Assembly (NCBI GenBank): GCA_016721435.1
Contig: JADKIC010000012.1
Coordinates: 84,023 to 148,022, forward strand
DNA from: Bacteroidota bacterium
GTDB taxonomy: Bacteria; Bacteroidota; Bacteroidia; AKYH767-A; OLB10
Reading direction: 5' to 3'
Length of the DNA stretch: 64,000 nt
Shown: in pieces, positions 11,506-21,429 of the stretch
Position numbering within the stretch: the stretch's first letter is position 1
Layout: each line of letters opens with the position of its first letter
Translations under genes and position numbers: made by a program
The notes under the pieces: model-generated
Databases searched by the model: none
What the model saw: only the letters and a program-made list of their open reading frames with translations
Told to the model about the DNA's origin: nothing

Positions 11506-12216
11506 CTAAGCTGTTGTTAACGAATTGCGCTTCTGATTTTCTCCATCTGATTCCACGAGGCCATCCTTCAAGCGAACGATACGATGAGCATAGCGCGCGA
11601 TATCTTCCTCGTGTGTCACCAGAATAACGGTATTCCCCTTATCGTGGATTTCAGCGAGAAGGCCCATGATCTCACCGGAGGTTTTGGAGTCCAGGTTTCC
11701 GGTAGGTTCATCGGCGAGGATAATGGCAGGATTTGTCACCAATGCTCTGGCGATGGCTACTCTCTGACGTTGGCCTCCCGAGAGTTCATTGGGACGATGC
11801 GTCACCCGATCACCGAGGCCTACATCCTGAAGTGCTTTCAAGGCTCTGGCATCCCGCACTTCCTTACTCAGGCCGGCATAGACCAAGGGGAGGGCTACAT
11901 TCTCCAATGCTGTACTCCGCGGCAAGAGGTTGAATGTTTGAAACACAAAGCCAATCTGTTTGTTTCGAATCTCGGCCAATTCATTATCATTCAGGTGAGA
12001 TACATCGATTCCATTGAGGTGATATTCGCCACCAGAGGGCGTATCCAGGCAACCGAGGACATTCATGAGAGTAGATTTACCTGAGCCGGAGGAGCCCATG
12101 AGTGCCACATATTCGTTTTTATTAATATCGAGGGTGATGGAGCGCAGGGCATGAATGGTTTCCAGTCCTACTTTATAAATCCGGGAGATATTTCTTACTT
12201 TAATGATAGGTTCCAC
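11506..12216 (-). CDS. ABC transporter ATP-binding protein (MacB/LolD/FtsE type)
   Basis: Nucleotide-binding subunit of the MacB/LolD group, which powers extrusion or lipoprotein release with an FtsX-like permease. Walker A GSSGSGKST is at residues 41-49, the signature LSGGQRQRVAIARAL near 145-159 and Walker B ILADEPTGNLD just after, all intact; 236 residues is normal. The start codon is GTG at 12216. No permease gene is adjacent, so the partner must lie elsewhere. The adenosyltransferase gene follows 2 bases later on the same strand. Confidence 0.93.
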   Translation of the reverse strand: MEPIIKVRNISRIYKVGLETIHALRSITLDINKNEYVALMGSSGSGKSTLMNVLGCLDTPSGGEYHLNGIDVSHLNDNELAEIRNKQIGFVFQTFNLLPRSTALENVALPLVYAGLSKEVRDARALKALQDVGLGDRVTHRPNELSGGQRQRVAIARALVTNPAIILADEPTGNLDSKTSGEIMGLLAEIHDKGNTVILVTHEEDIARYAHRIVRLKDGLVESDGENQKRNSLTTA

Positions 12217-12653
12217 GTTAAGGGCTTTGCTTCAAAAATAGCGAAGAAAATGGTTTCCTCCACTTAGATGAGAGGGTTAAAACAGCATCTCAGTACATAG
12301 ATTGGAGATCTCAGGTAAAATCAACTGCCAGCTCAATAAAAATCTAATGTGCCGCAGATTGATTATGATTTTTATGATTTGTTAAGATAAATCGCTGCGA
12401 TCGCTGCTTTCGCGAGACTTCGCGACGCTGCAAACGTTGCGCCTGACTACCGAAGCCTCGGCGCAGGCGGGTTTAAATCAGGATTGGTTTCACCTAAAAT
12501 CCGCCTTGGAATTGATGATCCCTATGATGGGTGACAGGTTCTAATATTTCTATCTAAATCCACGATTCCTTGTTTAAAGAGGTCGCAAACTTCTTGTCTA
12601 AATCCAACCCGATTGAGAAAAAAGTCTAGCTCGCTAAAAACGTTGATTGATCT
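12217..12653. other. intergenic stretch without recognised gene
   Basis: About 440 bases between the ABC ATPase and methyltransferase genes. It holds a GC-rich patch of short imperfect repeats (TCGCTGCGATCGCTGC, then CGCGAGACTTCGCGACG, near 12390-12435). I see no plausible reading frame, RNA gene or clear terminator. Confidence 0.4.
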
Positions 12654-13562
12654 TTAATACCGAATAACAAAATCTTCCTTACTCAAATTTTTATTCACGA
12701 AGAGCAACCCGATCATAAAAACATCAATGCTTAATGTAAAACGCTTATCGGCCTTTAGCTGCTTCCAGGCCTCTTGCATTTCAGGCGACCAGTTGATATC
12801 ATCAACCACGATGACTGCATCCGCACTTAGTTTTGGATAGCAGAGATTAATGTAATTCAAAGTCGGTTCAAGACGATGATGACCATCGATAAAAAGATAA
12901 TCGATCTGATCGATCTTCGTTAACAATTGCGGCAGACTTTCTTCAAAAGCACCTTCCACTATTTCAATGTTCAGTGAAGGGAATTGTTGAACGCTAGCCC
13001 GTGCGAGTGCCGCTGTTTCAGGACAGCCTTCCATCGTGATCATGCGGCCTTGCGGATTTCCGGCAGACTGATAGAGCGCGCTTATTCCGACGGATGTTCC
13101 GAGTTCTAACATTAACTTTGGCTTCAGATGATTTACCAAACGATATAGCATTCGGGCATAACGGGGAGGCTTTGACGAATTTTTGGTGATGTACGAAATT
13201 GCTCTTTCCTTGTAAACTTTTCCTCCAAAGCCGGCGCCAAAATCAAGTACATTTATTTTCCGGTGGTTCTGTAAAAGATGATCACGTGTTGCTTCAATTT
13301 CTTTATGCACAGCTTCCCTCCTGTCATGGCGAAAAACGGCTTCGTTGAGTTGGTAAGCAAATGGCCCCTGAAGTCCATGACGATTAGTTGCCGAAATATA
13401 ATATTCGGCAAAGTCTATTATCAATTGTAGCGACCGAAGGATTTTCACTTGTTGGAAATAATTAATGGTGTGAAAATAATGATAATCATTTAATCTGCCG
13501 GTTAATAGTTTTAACCCATACAATTTAACTATACTATATAAAATCAACTTCAAAGGTTTCAC
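12654..13562 (-). CDS. class I SAM-dependent methyltransferase
   Basis: A 302-residue Rossmann-fold methyltransferase. The SAM-binding motif I reads MLELGTSVGISALY near residue 150; an acidic motif ITMEGCPE follows, and YLFIDGHHR near 220 and VIVVDDINW near 250 fit the Methyltransf_24 / O-methyltransferase branch. The substrate is unknown. The first 110 residues are an extra N-terminal segment without a recognised fold. The start is GTG at 13562, inside a repeat-like sequence; no better ATG lies nearby. The gene stands alone between two gaps. Confidence 0.85.
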   Translation of the reverse strand: MKPLKLILYSIVKLYGLKLLTGRLNDYHYFHTINYFQQVKILRSLQLIIDFAEYYISATNRHGLQGPFAYQLNEAVFRHDRREAVHKEIEATRDHLLQNHRKINVLDFGAGFGGKVYKERAISYITKNSSKPPRYARMLYRLVNHLKPKLMLELGTSVGISALYQSAGNPQGRMITMEGCPETAALARASVQQFPSLNIEIVEGAFEESLPQLLTKIDQIDYLFIDGHHRLEPTLNYINLCYPKLSADAVIVVDDINWSPEMQEAWKQLKADKRFTLSIDVFMIGLLFVNKNLSKEDFVIRY

Positions 13563-13611
13563 GCAAAGACGCTAAGACGCAGAGGTCCTGAGGCGCGGAG
13601 GGAGAGAGTCG
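13559..13611. repeat. short degenerate ACGCAAAGACGC-type repeat
   Basis: The segment ACGCAAAGACGCTAAGACGC followed by AGAGG and GGCGCGGAGGGAGAG consists of near-repeats of an 8-9 base unit (ACGCNAAG). Sequences of this kind occur as small interspersed repeats in many bacteria; only one copy is seen here. It overlaps the GTG start of the methyltransferase gene. Confidence 0.45.
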
Positions 13612-13676
13612 CAGTAATCTTTTGTCGATGACGATATTTTATGGATAAAATGATATAGAGAATTGTGGCTTCATAA

Positions 13677-15283
13677 TTAATGACTCACGATCAACTGGCG
13701 GTGGAATATTCCTTTTAGAGTGGATATACGAAGATGATAAATTCCATCCGGTAAAGGCTTTGTATTGATTGATCCAAGGTTGGTAACATGTATTGTTCTT
13801 CCGCCTACATCGGTGATATGCACAGATGATAATTGATTCATATCTTCAAGTACCACTTGCACTTCATCATTCGCAGGATTGGGGACTAACAGGACGCTGT
13901 TGTGTGGATTAAGGCCCTCTAAAATACTTGTAGTTTGCAGGGAACAGAGCGGCGCGCCCACCAATGTATTCAAGGCATTACAGAGCTCGTTGTAATTCAG
14001 GGTATCATTGAAGGTCATCAGGGTTTGCGATAATAAATCTACTTGTTCCAACGGATCGATGGTTAGGTTGTAAAAACGCTGCGAGCCGTTATCGAAATCG
14101 ATGAGTTTATAATCGATGTTACGGATGGTCTTCCAGTCTTTGGGATTGCTGACCGGCTGAAATTGCTCTGAAAATACCCAATTCCGAACGGCAGTTGTAT
14201 CATTCTTCAGGAGCGGCATCAGACTCACTGCATCTACAGGAAGTTTTGCAGGAGGAATAAAAGAGAGCCAGTTATTAAATCCACCCAAGTCCAGCATTGT
14301 TGCAAAAAGGTCGACGGTATTTACCAGTGCGGCACTGCTCCTGTTTGGATTTACAACAGCAGGTCCGAGATGATCATCGGCACATGAATACCATAATCGT
14401 ACAAAGTTCCTTTCACATGAGAGGTATCCTGAATTTTCGCCACCGATTTTTCCTGACCGTTATCTCCGATAAAAATAATATTGGTACTATCCCGCAAATT
14501 ATTTTGATCCAGGTACTGAAACAACCTTCCCACCTCTGTGTCCAACGCCTCAATGGCTGCTTTAAAATACAAGGAAGGATTTGCATTGATATGTCCGGGA
14601 GTGCCGGGAAGTCCGGGATTGCTGATCAGGCTATCAGGAGGTTTATGATGAGGAGTATGTGGTGCATTGAACGCGACCCAGAGGAAGAAAGGCTTATTGG
14701 AACTTAAAGTATCCAGCCAGTCAATGGCATCATTGATATTTTGAGTGGTAGCATAGGTGGAAACAGTATCCATCACGCCATTCTTAATTCGGGTCCATTG
14801 ATAGAAATCGGTAATAGCGCCATTAAAATTCCCGGAGTACAAATCATAGCCCATATAATTTGGAAACACTCTTTTTGCAGGAGGCATTGTAGTATGCAGA
14901 TGCCATTTACCCACATTCGCTGTAGCGTATTTTACAGGAGCAAAATCGCGGAGGAGTGTGGCTACGCTCATCTCTGCAGTATCCAGCTGAGGACTAGAGG
15001 TGCCACTAACGATATACCCCATTCCTGTTCTGAACGAATATCTTCCGGTAAACAAACCGGCACGCGTTGGAGAACATACCGGATTGGACCATGCATTGGA
15101 AAAGACAACCCCGTCGTCTAATAAACTTCTAAGAACTGGAGTATTTGCAGTATCTCCATCATTGGGATAAAAGCCGAGATAATCAGTACCCAGATCATCG
15201 GCGATAATGATGATGGTATTTTGCTGAGCAGCGCTAAACCAGTGAACGAAAACAAAGAGTGTAAACAGGAGAACTTTTTTCAT
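13677..15283 (-). CDS. secreted sulfatase with T9SS sorting domain (one frameshift)
   Basis: Arylsulfatase-family hydrolase exported across the outer membrane by T9SS. A signal peptide (residues 1-19) is followed by IIIIADDLG with the metal-binding Asp pair at 29-30, and by NPVCSPTRAGLFTGR, in which Cys70 of CSPTR is the residue converted to formylglycine. Further metal-site sequence IFIGDNGQEK is seen. The last 70 residues are a type A sorting domain (LVPNPANDEVQVVLED, ending RQLIVSH). One frameshift near 14358 separates 14351-15283 from 13677-14297; the third frame between reads PAVVNPNRSSAALVNTVDLF and joins them. A separate anaerobic sulfatase-maturating enzyme was not seen. Confidence 0.9.
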
Positions 15284-15343
15284 ATAGGGAATGCTAACGG
15301 AATCCTATGACTTATTGCTATAGCAAAGGTTTAAACAACCCGC

Positions 15344-16258
15344 TTAAACTTTTTCTTTCTTCACCAACGAAATCATAATACTCATTGCCAGAATCATCAC
15401 GACCACGAACAAGGCCCATTCTACCGGGATATGCACATAATGAGAGATCAACATTTTTACGCCGACAAAGGAGAGTATAATCGCGAGACCGTATTTCAGG
15501 TAGCGGAATAAATCCATCATCCCACTCAAGGCGAAGAACAGTGATCGTAGTCCGAGTATCGCAAATACATTACTGGAATAAACGATAAACGGGTCACTGC
15601 TGATGGAGAGCACTGCCGGAATAGAGTCGACGGCAAACACCAAATCTGTAAAATCCACCACGACCAACACGATAAATAGAGGAGTAGCCAGCCAGCGCCC
15701 ACTCTTCTTCACAAAAAAATCCTTGCCATGGTATTCTTCTGTCACCGGTAAAATCTTTTTGCAGGCACGCACAAAAATATTCCTGTCTAATTTCGGATCC
15801 TCCTCATCGTTAGAGAACAACATCTTCAAACCTGTAAATACGAGGATCCCTCCAAAAATATAAATCATCCATTCGAACTTGTTAAACAAGGCCACTCCCA
15901 CCACGATAAACGTTCCTCTCAGGATCAAGGCGCCCAAAATTCCCCAGAACAATACTCTATGCTGGTATTGCTTCGGCACTTTGAAAAAATTAAAGATCAC
16001 GATAAACACAAAAAGGTTATCCACACTCAGCGACCATTCAATCACATAACCGGTTAGAAACTCAAATGCCTTTTCAGGACCGAACCAATAATACACCAGT
16101 CCATTAAACGCCAATGCCAGTGATGACCAGAAAGCCACCCATAAAATTGATTCTTTGAACGATATCGCTTTTTCTTTTCTGTTCACTATACCCAAATCAA
16201 AAGCCAGCATAGCGAGAATGAAGAGGTTGAAGCCGATCCAGAAGACAGAATTATCCAT
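15344..16258 (-). CDS. TerC family integral membrane protein
   Basis: Polytopic protein of the TerC/Alx family (304 residues, about nine membrane segments). Members export manganese or help load metals onto exported enzymes, and some are linked to tellurite resistance. The family core EWSLSVDNLFVF near 75-86 and VVVDFTDLVFAVDSIPAVL near 200-218 is intact, including the acidic metal-site residues in both halves. It is preceded by a long tandem-repeat region that fills the whole upstream gap, so normal promoter elements are not obvious. Confidence 0.93.
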   Translation of the reverse strand: MDNSVFWIGFNLFILAMLAFDLGIVNRKEKAISFKESILWVAFWSSLALAFNGLVYYWFGPEKAFEFLTGYVIEWSLSVDNLFVFIVIFNFFKVPKQYQHRVLFWGILGALILRGTFIVVGVALFNKFEWMIYIFGGILVFTGLKMLFSNDEEDPKLDRNIFVRACKKILPVTEEYHGKDFFVKKSGRWLATPLFIVLVVVDFTDLVFAVDSIPAVLSISSDPFIVYSSNVFAILGLRSLFFALSGMMDLFRYLKYGLAIILSFVGVKMLISHYVHIPVEWALFVVVMILAMSIMISLVKKEKV

Positions 16259-16286
16259 GGCGCGAAATTAGGTGAAAATGATACAC

Positions 16287-16623
16287 GTTGATATACAGTT
16301 GATATACTTTGAGATACTTTGATATACTTTGAGATACTTTGATATACTTTGATATACTTTGAGATACTTTGATATACTTTGATATACTTTGATATACTTT
16401 GATATACTTTGATATACGGTCTTATATTGTATATCAACTGTATTTCAACTGTATTTCAACTGTATTCCAACTGTATTTCAACTGTATTTCAACTGTATTT
16501 CAACTGTATTTCAACTGTATTCCAACTGTATTTCAACTGTATTTCAACTGTATTCCAACTGTATTTCAACTGTATTCCAACTGTATATCAACTGTATATC
16601 AAAGTATCTCAAAATATATCAAT
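16287..16623. repeat. tandem array that reverses orientation (10-bp then 11-bp units)
   Basis: Left half 16301-16420: twelve 10-base units, GATATACTTT with occasional GAGATACTTT. After about 15 bases, the right half 16435-16599 holds about fifteen 11-base units, CAACTGTATTT with TATTC and TATAT variants. The right unit is a diverged reverse complement of the left (AAAGTATATC versus AACTGTATTTC), and the right edge (TATATCAAAGTATCTCAAA) is the complement of left-array sequence. The whole 340 bases therefore form a giant imperfect inverted repeat. It is noncoding: the periods are not multiples of three. Confidence 0.92.
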
Positions 16624-16649
16624 TTGGTTCAATGTACCGATGAAATTAT

Positions 16650-17018
16650 TCAGGACTGATCTCTGGTTTTTGTAATGAAGTTATTCAGTTTTACATTCAG
16701 ATCTTTGGAGGTTGCTAAAAAATCATCATGCAACTCAAGACTAATCAACTCACGCTCTAATAGCAGTGACATCCAGTGTTTAAAGGCTTCTCCGTGGGAT
16801 GCTCTTGCAATGACATAAAATTTATTCTTGTCTTTGAAAGTGTAACGAAAATAACCTTCCGTTAAATTTGCGCCAACAGAGTCGCTGGCGCGTAGGAGCT
16901 GATCGCCCATGTGAAATTTTAAATACTGGGGCAAGGAGACGTATATATCCCAAGCCATTGAAGAGAGTTTTCTGGAAAGTTTATAAACTTCCATATCATG
17001 AATATCTATGTATGCCAT
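16650..17018 (-). CDS. four-helix-bundle protein (23S rRNA intervening sequence type)
   Basis: A 122-residue helical protein of the S23/IVP family, best known from insertions in 23S rRNA genes of Leptospira but widespread as a free gene in Bacteroidota. The conserved segments YKLSRKLSSMAWDIY, GDQLLRASDSVGANLTEG and SHGEAFKHWMSLL are present. The function is unknown. No rRNA gene is near. It is followed downstream by the reversed tandem array. Confidence 0.9.
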   Translation of the reverse strand: MAYIDIHDMEVYKLSRKLSSMAWDIYVSLPQYLKFHMGDQLLRASDSVGANLTEGYFRYTFKDKNKFYVIARASHGEAFKHWMSLLLERELISLELHDDFLATSKDLNVKLNNFITKTRDQS

Positions 17019-17297
17019 ATGATTTTAATTTGAACGCAAAAATAAGGTGGACGAAAGCCATTACTCGTCTCTAAACGAATACAAATGATTAACATAAATC
17101 TTTGACGAGCGCTTCAGAATAATTTTCCCCTTACGGACTTGAAAAATCTAGTACTACTCGTTTTTTAAGGTAGCGCAATTACCCTTCTCTCCCATGAGGT
17201 TTATTCATTAATCCCCTCGTAAAAGATGGTTAACCTATTCAAATGACGGATTAAAGGAAAAATGTGATGTACGGGGACTTTTGAATCAACATTTTCT

Positions 17298-17305
17298 TAC
17301 ATTTG
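17298..17305 (+). promoter_or_regulatory. candidate -7 element for the secreted propeller gene
   Basis: TACATTTG matches the Bacteroidota -7 consensus TAnnTTTG, 34 bases before the ATG at 17340. The nearest TTTG upstream (17280-17283) is only 14 bases away, too close for an ideal -33 element. The rest of the 320-base gap upstream (17019-17297) shows nothing recognisable. Confidence 0.4.
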
Positions 17306-17339
17306 AAAAATGAACCTGTCACCATCAACTATTTAGATC

Positions 17340-19862
17340 ATGAATACCATTCCATTTATTCGGATCTTTCTCATTTCTCTTTGCATCTGCCCTACTGCAT
17401 ATTGTCAAAAGCTACTGCCAATGGGAGAGGGTATCAAGTGCCAGGGCTTAATAAATACCATGTGCGTTGACAGCCTTTCAGGAAACATCTATGCAGGCGG
17501 ATATTTTGATGCGATGAATGAATTGAAGACAAACAATATCGCTATGTGGAATGGTGTCTCGTGGGATTCGTTGCAATCCGGGGTGATTGGGGCTGTTTAC
17601 AATTTGCACAGTGACAATGGTATTTTATACTGTGCCGGAAATTTTACCATTGACGGCTATCCGGGAATCAGTCATCTGGCCTCCTGGGACGGTACCCAAT
17701 GGCAATCGCTTTATACTATTCCTCCTTCCGGATCGGTATGGTGTGTTAAAATGTACAAAGGTGCGCTCTACGCCTCCGGCAACTTCACTTCCATCGACGG
17801 AGTCAACGCCCGCTATTTTGCAAAATACGAAAATGGGATATGGTCTGCAGTTGGAAATGGCTTAAATTATCCTCTTGTACAAATGGAAACAGTACGCGAC
17901 ACTCTTTTCCTTGGTGGACAATTCACCACCTTTAACGGAGACTCCGTGAGTGCACCGGGATGGATCACTGACAGCGGAAACACAGGTGGCATCTCAGTTC
18001 CCGCCGGAACATGGTATCAGTGTAGTGATCTGTTTTCAATAAATGATACGATGTACAGCATAGTAAACGACACAATCGTCAGATGGAGCGGACAGCAACG
18101 AATAGCTGCTTACTATTTTCCGGTTGGCATTGACCATGCCTTTTCTCACATGGGCGATATTTATATTACCTATGATAGCATGTACTCTGTCGCATCCACC
18201 AATACAAAGGATAATATCATCCGGAAAATCGACAACGGTCAATTGGGTGAACGCGTATGTTACTCAAGAATCACAGGCACCGGTGCGACATTCCGTCCTG
18301 AATACTATTCATTTTTGAGTTATGACTCTACGCTATACATTGCAGGAAATTTTTATTCCATCAATTCGGTCATCAACCCCGGCATCATCAGTTATAAAAT
18401 CAGGTCATTTCCAACACAGGGAAATGTGCCGCTGCTTATGTGGATCCCTGGCAAAATGCCAGTGTAGCAACTATCGCGAAAGATACGGTGACGGGCAATA
18501 TATACGTTGGAGGATTTTTCATTTTCGCCGGCAACCATTCTCACCCATGATTGCCATGTGGGACGGCAATCAATGGTTTCCGATGGATAGTGGTTTTACA
18601 GGTACAGTGCGTTCACTTGCGTTTTACAATGGAGAACTGTATGCAGGAGGTAGTTTTCGATTTGCCGGAACAACGGTTGTCAATGGACTTGCAAAATGGA
18701 ATGGTACAGTATGGCAACCGGTTTCTACGGGTGCAGATAAAACTATTTTAAAATTATTAGTCGTTGGCAGCGATTTAATGATTGCCGGAAACTTCTACAA
18801 CATTGGAGGCAACCCTATTGAATATATTGCACGATATGACGGCACTTCCTTTTATGATTTGAATATCGGTTCACAACTTTGGGGATTGGGCGCATACGAG
18901 CTAGCCTGGTATCACAACAAATTGTACGCATCCGTACTTTATGACGACCTTTATTATCTGAATGGCAATACATGGGTGAGTGTGGGATTGCAACAGGAAT
19001 CCGGAAAAATGTTAATTCTAAACGACACATTATTTGTTGGATCCCAAACCCGAATGTACAAGGTTACAGATAATTCATTAGATACTTTAAGCATGGTCAA
19101 TGCTGATTACTTTGATACCTTCAATCCGCTAAATCTTAGAGATGAATTATTCTCCGTTGACGAATATTCCGGCATCTTCAAAGGAAGTGAATGATACGTT
19201 ATGGTTACAAGCAGAAGGAATATTTCCTTATACCAGTTTAAATCTGGATTCCACGCATGTCATGATCGGAGGATTTTTTCCTTTACATCACTAATGCTTC
19301 CGGCGAAAAACAACTGAACAATATCGGTATACTGGAATTCACTCCGCCTGCAGCTGTCATTTCAAGTAACAAAGATTCTATCTGTGAATACCAATATGTA
19401 TTTTACTATTGCACTACGGATGACCTTTTTGCCCAATACGACTGGAATTTGCCCGGCGGACTTCCGGATTGGTCTACACAACAAAATCCAATTGTTCAGT
19501 ATAACACGGCGGGAAATTACCCGGTAAGTCTAACCATTTCTAATCTCTCCGGAACAAACACCTATTTCTTACCGGGAAACATCAACGTTAAAAACTGCAT
19601 TACCGGAGAGGATGAAACTTCAGCGCCAGCTTCCATTCGTATTTATCCGAATCCATTCACCAATAATTTTTCAATAGAAAACAATTCTCCAAATGTTGTA
19701 AATGCAATTATCAGAACCCTGCAAGGTGTGGTTGTTCAAACGGTCGAAATTTCAGGCAATGAAAAACGAATTATTTCTTCGGGTAATCTCGCCAAAGGAC
19801 TTTATCTCGTAGAACTGATCAGTGAATCATCCCGTCAAACAATAAAACTTATCCGGCAATGA
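17340..19862 (+). CDS. secreted beta-propeller protein with PKD and T9SS domains (frameshifted)
   Basis: A surface or secreted protein of about 840 residues. A signal peptide (residues 1-22) is followed by repeating propeller-like blades of the form LY.AGGFT..G...(N)..A.WNG..W, for example GILYCAGNFTIDG, ALYASGNFTSIDG and ELYAGGSFRFAG. Then come a PKD-like region (PGGLPDWSTQQNPIVQYNTAG) and a C-terminal type A sorting domain (IYPNPFTNNFSIEN, ending TIKLIRQ). The frame shifts near 18430, 18545, 19190 and 19275; bridging frames read NIYVGGFFIFAGNH and FYITNASGEKQLNN. It overlaps the next gene by 4 bases (ATGA). No enzymatic motif is seen. Confidence 0.75.
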
Positions 19863-21384
19863 GTAAAAAACCCTCCTGGTTTAGTTCAACATTACTTTTC
19901 ATTCTTCTACTCAGCACTGCCTTTACGAGTTACGCACAGAAGTATGATAACAAATGGATGATGGGCTACCAATACGCGCCGTGGCAAGCATATCCGGCAT
20001 TGGACTTTATGTTCGGACAACCGGACACCATTGGATATTACGGATACTTCCCTATGTTTGGAACATCCACTTCTATTTGCAATGCGCAAGGTTTACTACA
20101 ATTTTATACCAACGGTGTTTTCGTTGCGAATAAATTTGATGCTCCACTTTTCAATGCTGACACTTTTAACCATGATCAATTAACCAACGGTGCAAATTCA
20201 TTAAACATCGAACAATGCGCCCTCATTCTCCCCCAGCCCGGATCTTCTACTGAATATCTCATCTTTCACATCGGCGGAGTATTTTCAGGAAACGACCTCC
20301 TTCCCTTTGAACTTCGGCTCAGTAAAATTGACATGAGTTTGCAGGGCGGTGCAGGAGCGATGACGGTAAAGAAGCAGGTCGTCATTAACGATACACTTAC
20401 CTATCGTACAATGAACGCGGTGAAACACGGGAACGGACGCGACTGGTGGGTGGTAATTGGTGAAAACGGATCACGCAAATTTTACTCTGTGCTGGTCACT
20501 CCTACAGGAATAGACACCATCATTAAATCGGGAAATGTTGTTTCCATTAGAAATGGATTAATCCGCGGACAAAGTAATTTTTCGCCGGATGGAAACTTCT
20601 TCGCCTATACCTCATCTGACCTCGGACAACCTGTTGCAAAAACAAAGTGATCCTTTATGATTTCGATCGTTGTGCCGGTACGCTTTCCTTTAAAGATAGA
20701 TTATTTATGAACCGGTTGATGACAGTTCGGTATTTGGATGTGCGTTTTCTCCAAACTCCCGCTACCTCTACATCTCTACCTTTTACGACCTTTACCAATA
20801 TGATCTTCTTGCTGCACCCTTGGATTCGGGAAAGAAACACCTTGGCACTTTCGATGGCTTTTACGGATCCCTTTCCCAACTATTTCTACAGGATGCAACT
20901 GGCACCCGATAATAAAATCTACATGGTCTGCTGGGGTGGATCAAGATTCCTGCATGTCATCAACGATCCTGACCAACCGGATACGAACTGCAATTTTGTC
21001 CAACATCAACTGCAACTGATCTCCTATCACGGATCGAGCATACCTTCTTTTCCTTATTATAGGCTGGGTGCAGCTGTGGGGAGCGGATGTGATACACTCA
21101 CCGTCGGCTTAGAAACAGAAAATAATTCTTCACCGACCACCAAAAGTTATTACGCCAACAATAGTCTGTATATTCAATTGGGGAAAGTGCAAACAGATGA
21201 TATGCCCTACTCTATTTTTAGTTCAAATGGACAGTCCATACAAAATGGCATCCTGCCAGCTCATCAGGGAACAGCGTATAAAGTAGATTTGACTGCCGGT
21301 TTAAGTGCAGGTGTTTATTTATTTCAGTTGGGCAATGATGAATCGGCACATAGAAATAAATTTGTGGTTATTTCTTCCTGGTGA
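19859..21384 (+). CDS. secreted WD40-like/T9SS protein (frameshifted)
   Basis: The second member of a two-gene unit, starting on the ATGA overlap with the propeller gene. A signal peptide ends near YAQ (residue 26). The body resembles Bacteroidota secreted proteins that summarise Q/N-G turns with FYTNGVFV and NFSPDGNFFAYTSS blade-like motifs. The C-terminal 75 residues (SLYIQLGKVQ... LSAGVYLFQLGN) look like a type A sorting domain. Frames change near 20643, 20740 and 20890; the middle frame reads AFSPNSRYLYISTFYDLYQY, which restores the blade. There is no catalytic motif; the role is unknown, probably outer surface. Confidence 0.65.
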
Positions 21385-21429
21385 TTGGCAATAAATTGTG
21401 TTGAGGAGATGCAACAATCTGCATCGTGT

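Noticed and set aside
12390..12440. GC-rich patch as a terminator or attachment site
   Set aside because: Stems are imperfect, no T-run, and no matching copy elsewhere in the window.
16287..16623. CRISPR array
   Set aside because: Units are contiguous and 10-11 bases long, with no unique spacers and no cas genes.
16186..16659. Open frames on both strands across the tandem array, with residues repeating YFNCISTVFQL
   Set aside because: They translate the 10- and 11-base repeats, exist in several frames and have no start context.
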